Positions 33,398 through 36,469 of a DNA stretch of 36,469 nt are shown here, in pieces (position 1 is the first letter of the stretch; each line of letters opens with the position of its first letter). Origin of the DNA: Spirobacillus cienkowskii (GTDB lineage Bacteria; Bdellovibrionota_B; Oligoflexia; Silvanigrellales; Silvanigrellaceae); assembly GCA_003339605.1 (NCBI GenBank), contig QOVW01000005.1, forward strand, positions 1-36,469, written 5' to 3'. Under the pieces are notes generated by a model. The model was not told the DNA's origin. It saw only the letters and a list, made by a program, of their open reading frames with translations, and did no database searches. A program made the position numbers and the translations under genes.

Positions 33398-34463
33398 TTT
33401 GCCTTACAGAAGAGCTTACTAAATTTGAATTATTTTTAAATTCAATCCATTTTTCTGAAATAATTTTGTATTGATTATTTTCTTTGTTTAAGTACAAAAA
33501 TTTCCTACCAAAATCTTGTTTTTCAGGAGAACTATAATTTTGTAAAAATGAAATAAAAATTTGATCTTTGTAGGCTAAAATTTTTGGATCTAATATTTCT
33601 ATATTAATTTTTCCTTTTCTTGAAAAACTTAAATTTTCTTTAGTTTTCATCCATTTTTTAATGTTTTTATTATCAGACCTAAATGTATTTGAATAAAAAT
33701 TTAAATATGTTTGAAAATCAGATAATTCCCAGGAAATTTTCCAAATATTTAACATTGTAAGAATCATATTTCTTTTATCTGCTAATTCTTTTGAAGAGTC
33801 TAGTAATGTCAATTGATCTGTGATAACAACAGGGGTTTCAAAAGCTAAAATATATTTTTCTAAATCTAGCCAATCTTGATTTTTTAATGCAACACAACCG
33901 TCTGTATCAAAAGCTCTCCCAATTCTATTGTCATCATCAACCCCATGAATCCAAATTCCGTATCCAGTTTTGCTTAATCTTTGATCAAAAACATTAGGAT
34001 AATCTAAAATTAAAGCTCCAGGTCCATACTTTGGTGGCAATTTATCCCCAGAAATCTTGCCAGTTATAAAATATATTCCCTCAGGCGTTTTCTTGTCACC
34101 AATCAGCGTCTTATCCCCATGATTTTTTCCTGTTGCAGCTTTATAAGTTTTTACTAAATCATATGAACCAAATTCATTAGACTTATAGACACTTAAAGTA
34201 TGCTTTAGCTTTTCAACGACCAACGCATATGAGTTTTGTTTTGTACCTAAACTAATAAAACTTGAGGGAATTGTGTTTTCCGAATTTTGACTTGCCTCGA
34301 CGATATTAAATTGAGACAAAGGTAATGAATCGATTATTTGGGTTTTGGAATTTGTCGCTTCAGCATATCTAGCTTGCATTAAGTAGAGAAAGATATAAAT
34401 AAGGCAATACAAGACCAAGACGTTCAATATTTTTTTATTGAACCACCATTTGAAAGCAATCAT
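33372..34463 (-). CDS. L,D-transpeptidase (YkuD domain) with C-terminal extension
   Basis: Predicted peptidoglycan cross-linking or remodelling enzyme, 363 residues. It has an N-terminal hydrophobic segment (about 11-30) acting as signal or anchor. The YkuD catalytic region has IHGVDD (His173) and FDTDGCVAL with nucleophile Cys190. Residues about 225-360 form an extra domain resembling the NTF2-like region seen in some Cds6-type L,D-transpeptidases (WELSDFQTYLNFYS, WMKTKENLSF). GGAG precedes the ATG. A tandem palindromic repeat lies 25 bases upstream. Cross-linking versus lipoprotein attachment cannot be decided. Confidence 0.87.
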   Translation of the reverse strand: MIAFKWWFNKKILNVLVLYCLIYIFLYLMQARYAEATNSKTQIIDSLPLSQFNIVEASQNSENTIPSSFISLGTKQNSYALVVEKLKHTLSVYKSNEFGSYDLVKTYKAATGKNHGDKTLIGDKKTPEGIYFITGKISGDKLPPKYGPGALILDYPNVFDQRLSKTGYGIWIHGVDDDNRIGRAFDTDGCVALKNQDWLDLEKYILAFETPVVITDQLTLLDSSKELADKRNMILTMLNIWKISWELSDFQTYLNFYSNTFRSDNKNIKKWMKTKENLSFSRKGKINIEILDPKILAYKDQIFISFLQNYSSPEKQDFGRKFLYLNKENNQYKIISEKWIEFKNNSNLVSSSVRQNDYEYNTK

Positions 34464-34487
34464 TTTAGCTCCGTATCTAGTATCAAC

Positions 34488-34518
34488 TTAAAATGCGTTT
34501 AAGTTAAAATGAGTTTAA
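34488..34518. repeat. Tandem palindromic 15-bp repeat in a divergent intergenic region
   Basis: TTAAAATGCGTTTAA (34488-34502) and TTAAAATGAGTTTAA (34504-34518) differ at one base and lie 16 bases apart. Each has inverted TTAAA/TTTAA ends, and the first extends to CTTAAA/TTTAAG. The spacing and symmetry resemble a pair of operators, between the L,D-transpeptidase gene and the unknown gene at 34620. Confidence 0.5.
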
Positions 34519-34619
34519 TGGGAAAAAATCAGCAATTCTAGATCGTCAAAGTCTCGGCGTTGGGTCAATTTTTCCTAAAAAGCAGTTACATATATAATTA
34601 TTTATAGGATAATTTTTTT

Positions 34620-35660
34620 ATGATTTCCAGAGAAGAAACTATAAAATATATAGTTTATGATATTAATGAATTTATAAAAAAGACAAAAAAACTTACACTT
34701 CAACAAAGCTCCTATGATGTAATAAACTTAACTAATAAACAACAGTGTCATCCTAAAAATATAAGATCTAAATTTAAATGCGAAGGGTATTTTCTTAAGT
34801 TTCATCAACCAACAACTGCCCCTACTCAATATGAATGCAAATGTGATTATTATAACAAAAAGTTAAATAATATTTTAAAAAACCCGCAATTGATACAAAA
34901 AATAGACTCTCATTGGCCACTTAAAAAAGGAATGGTTGCAAATAAAATTAATGCCTGGCAAGAGTGTCTCTCAAGTGGAGAAACAATTCAACTTGCAATT
35001 GCATTTATGATTAAGTGTATATCTATATTAAATTACAAAAATAAAATACCCAATATAAAATATTTTTCTGATATTGATAATACAAAAAATTATTGTAATT
35101 CTAATTGGGTTAACGCATTTTACTTTGAAAAAATTCTCAATAATTCTGAAGCTTCATTATTTTTTTGGAGTGATATAAAGAATTTTTATTTGCAAGATTC
35201 ATTTAAAGAAAATAATCAGAAAAAAAATCGTTTTGATTTTTATAGCAACATACTTCCTAAACGATCATTAATATTGCTCTGCTTTGAAGACAGCTATTTT
35301 CGGTTACGCTCTGGAACAAATTCTGAATTATTTGCATTTGAGCAGTTTATCAATGATTTAACAAACTCTGATAACAAATTAATCGTTTTTTCTACTCAAA
35401 AACTAATCGACTTAAATTATCATAAAAGCTCTTATTCTAAAGACTATAATCTTTGTTTTAAAAAGAGTTTAGATGAAAAAAGAATCTCTTTGCAGCAAGC
35501 AATGGAACCTGATTATAGAATTGCAAAAGACGAGCGCTATACCGAACCCAATAGAGTTGGAGCCTTTGACCGCTTGGTTGAACTTTTGTCTAAAGGACAA
35601 GATTATATTTCGCAAGTAGAAGGGAGTTTTTCTAAATGGAAGAACGAAACAGAGAATTAA
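34620..35660 (+). CDS. Unknown cysteine-containing protein, possibly degenerate DnaC/DnaI-like
   Basis: No confident family. The 346-residue product has four cysteines in its N-terminal third (Cys43, 54, 73, 75; ending in ECKC), a pattern like the zinc site of DnaC/DnaI-type helicase loaders. Further on, SLILLCFED could be a Walker-B-like strand and SDNKLIVFSTQ a sensor-like strand. A Walker A motif is absent, so ATP binding in the usual way is unlikely. The resemblance is weak and rests on layout only. An AGGAT ribosome-binding site and a TATAAT (34593-34598) precede it. It overlaps the next gene by 25 bases, so the two are probably co-translated. Confidence 0.6.
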   Translation: MISREETIKYIVYDINEFIKKTKKLTLQQSSYDVINLTNKQQCHPKNIRSKFKCEGYFLKFHQPTTAPTQYECKCDYYNKKLNNILKNPQLIQKIDSHWPLKKGMVANKINAWQECLSSGETIQLAIAFMIKCISILNYKNKIPNIKYFSDIDNTKNYCNSNWVNAFYFEKILNNSEASLFFWSDIKNFYLQDSFKENNQKKNRFDFYSNILPKRSLILLCFEDSYFRLRSGTNSELFAFEQFINDLTNSDNKLIVFSTQKLIDLNYHKSSYSKDYNLCFKKSLDEKRISLQQAMEPDYRIAKDERYTEPNRVGAFDRLVELLSKGQDYISQVEGSFSKWKNETEN

Positions 35661-36316
35661 GCCAAGATTATTATAAAAGAAAAAATCACCTTTTAAAAAA
35701 AAGATTGAATTTTTTTATAATTTTGATCTCTTCTGTTTCTTTTCTATTATTTTTAAGTATTTCTGAAGGATATGCTTTAAAAATTTTACTTTCAAAAAAT
35801 TTTTCGATAACAGATATTGTTTATATTCTTCTATTAATTGAGCTATATCTTTTAACTTATAATATTATTTTATCAAGAATTACGCTTCACCTTTGTTATT
35901 ATTTTTATAATAAGAAAATACCTTCTATAATTATCATGTCTATTTTTTCGATTGTATATCTTATTATTTCATTTAATGTCTCTGAAGCTAAAAATATTAT
36001 CCCCCTTGGCATCAGTAAAATATGTATAATTTCTTTATTTTTTAACTTTTGGAGTTCTAAACTCTCTGAAACACGACTCGAAACACGTTCAAACATTCTT
36101 CCTTATATTTTTATGATCTCTTGGCAGGCTTTTTTTATGTGTCGCTGGGTATTAATCGCTTGCTGGCTACTGAGTAGCTTAGGGTTTGCTCTAGCCCTTG
36201 TCACATCGCATCCAATTATCAAAATTGAATTGTGGGAGGCCGTTCTTTTGATGCTTGCATTTTACTTTCCATTTAAACTGTTTGTTAGAAACCCCAATGC
36301 CCATTCTGGCTTTTGA
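35636..36316 (+). CDS. Polytopic membrane protein of unknown function
   Basis: A 226-residue protein with a charged N-terminus (about 1-24) and roughly six hydrophobic segments (about 25-46, 58-80, 95-115, 120-142, 155-178, 190-215). No motif or family recognised. Its start lies within the end of the preceding unknown gene (25-base overlap), implying coupled translation and a joint function. Confidence 0.65.
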   Translation: MEERNRELSQDYYKRKNHLLKKRLNFFIILISSVSFLLFLSISEGYALKILLSKNFSITDIVYILLLIELYLLTYNIILSRITLHLCYYFYNKKIPSIIIMSIFSIVYLIISFNVSEAKNIIPLGISKICIISLFFNFWSSKLSETRLETRSNILPYIFMISWQAFFMCRWVLIACWLLSSLGFALALVTSHPIIKIELWEAVLLMLAFYFPFKLFVRNPNAHSGF

Positions 36317-36377
36317 TCTGTTTTTATAAAAAATTAAACTTTTATTTCAATTAGTTAAAAAAATATTACAAACCTTA

Positions 36378-36406
36378 TTGACATTGTGCAACAGGTCGCT
36401 TAGTGA
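36378..36406 (+). promoter_or_regulatory. Candidate promoter of tRNA-Val
   Basis: A perfect TTGACA (36378-36383) lies 47 bases before the tRNA. At 17-base spacing the -10 box is TAGTGA (36401-36406), which is weak. The location is right, the -10 is not convincing. Confidence 0.4.
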
Positions 36407-36430
36407 AATAAACCTAACTTAATGCTATCT

Positions 36431-36469
36431 GGGTGCTTAGCTCAGTTGGTTAGAGCGTCGCCCTTACAA
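36431..36469 (+). tRNA. tRNA-Val (anticodon TAC), truncated by the window end
   Basis: The 5' half of a tRNA: acceptor GGGTGCT, D-arm TTAGCTCAGTTGGTTAGAGC and the anticodon loop CTTACAA, giving anticodon TAC for valine. The remaining half lies outside the window, and further tRNA genes may follow. Confidence 0.9.

Noticed and set aside
34479-34507. An L,D-transpeptidase promoter TTAACT-17-GATACT over the palindromic repeats
   Set aside because: The implied transcript would begin within the ribosome-binding site, so it was not listed as a promoter.

Overview
The window reads as a chromosomal segment of a low-GC, flagellated, Gram-negative bacterium. Evidence is the LPS transport genes lptC-lptA-lptB with an O-antigen ligase-like gene, several Cys-lipidated lipoproteins, a flagellin with a sigma-28-like promoter, and housekeeping genes in bacterial arrangements. 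The mix suggests a Bdellovibrionota/Oligoflexia-type lineage (for example Silvanigrellales). That placement is an inference from recalled family resemblances; no rRNA gene is present to test it.

Layout. 119-244: an initiator tRNA-Met on the minus strand with a good promoter. 448-1362: spermidine synthase (minus). 1453-12191: seven closely spaced plus-strand genes: a CoaBC-type enzyme, a PlsC acyltransferase, a TPR-like lipoprotein, an ABC half-transporter, an aldehyde dehydrogenase, a 983-residue helical-repeat protein ending in a HEPN-like motif, and flagellin. 12273-13942: a double-domain QueD-family protein and QueE (7-deazaguanine synthesis). 13959-14735: short-form AMP nucleosidase (minus). 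14945-20355: pabB-pabA-lptC-lptA-lptB-O-antigen ligase, a tightly overlapping run joining folate precursor synthesis to LPS export. 20352-24654 (minus): an RlpA-like lipoprotein, comF-rlmH-rsfS-obgE, then rpmA-rplU behind their own terminator and promoter.

24860-27034 holds tRNA-Ser(GGA), the SRP RNA and dnaX, an arrangement also known in other bacteria. Next comes a 110-residue protein whose last 83 residues are only Asp, Glu, Phe and Tyr, behind an excellent sigma-70 promoter. 27579-31756: an M3 oligoendopeptidase (minus), a small lipoprotein, a receiver-CheX fusion and a stand-alone RlmK-type rRNA methyltransferase. 31769-34463 (minus): a matrixin-like lipoprotein protease, and an L,D-transpeptidase overlapping a membrane-anchored protein of unknown function. 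34620-36316: two overlapping unknown genes. The window ends inside a tRNA-Val(TAC).

Most of the content is housekeeping. The observations most worth a second look are the HEPN-like giant protein directly upstream of flagellin, the sigma-28 promoter and paired hairpins at their junction (one hairpin hides the flagellin ribosome-binding site), the D/E/F/Y-only protein, an RlpA homologue lacking the expected catalytic His, and the unknown gene pair at the right end. No CRISPR array, insertion sequence, prophage or recognisable defence cassette was seen, and no gap longer than 300 bases lacks a gene.
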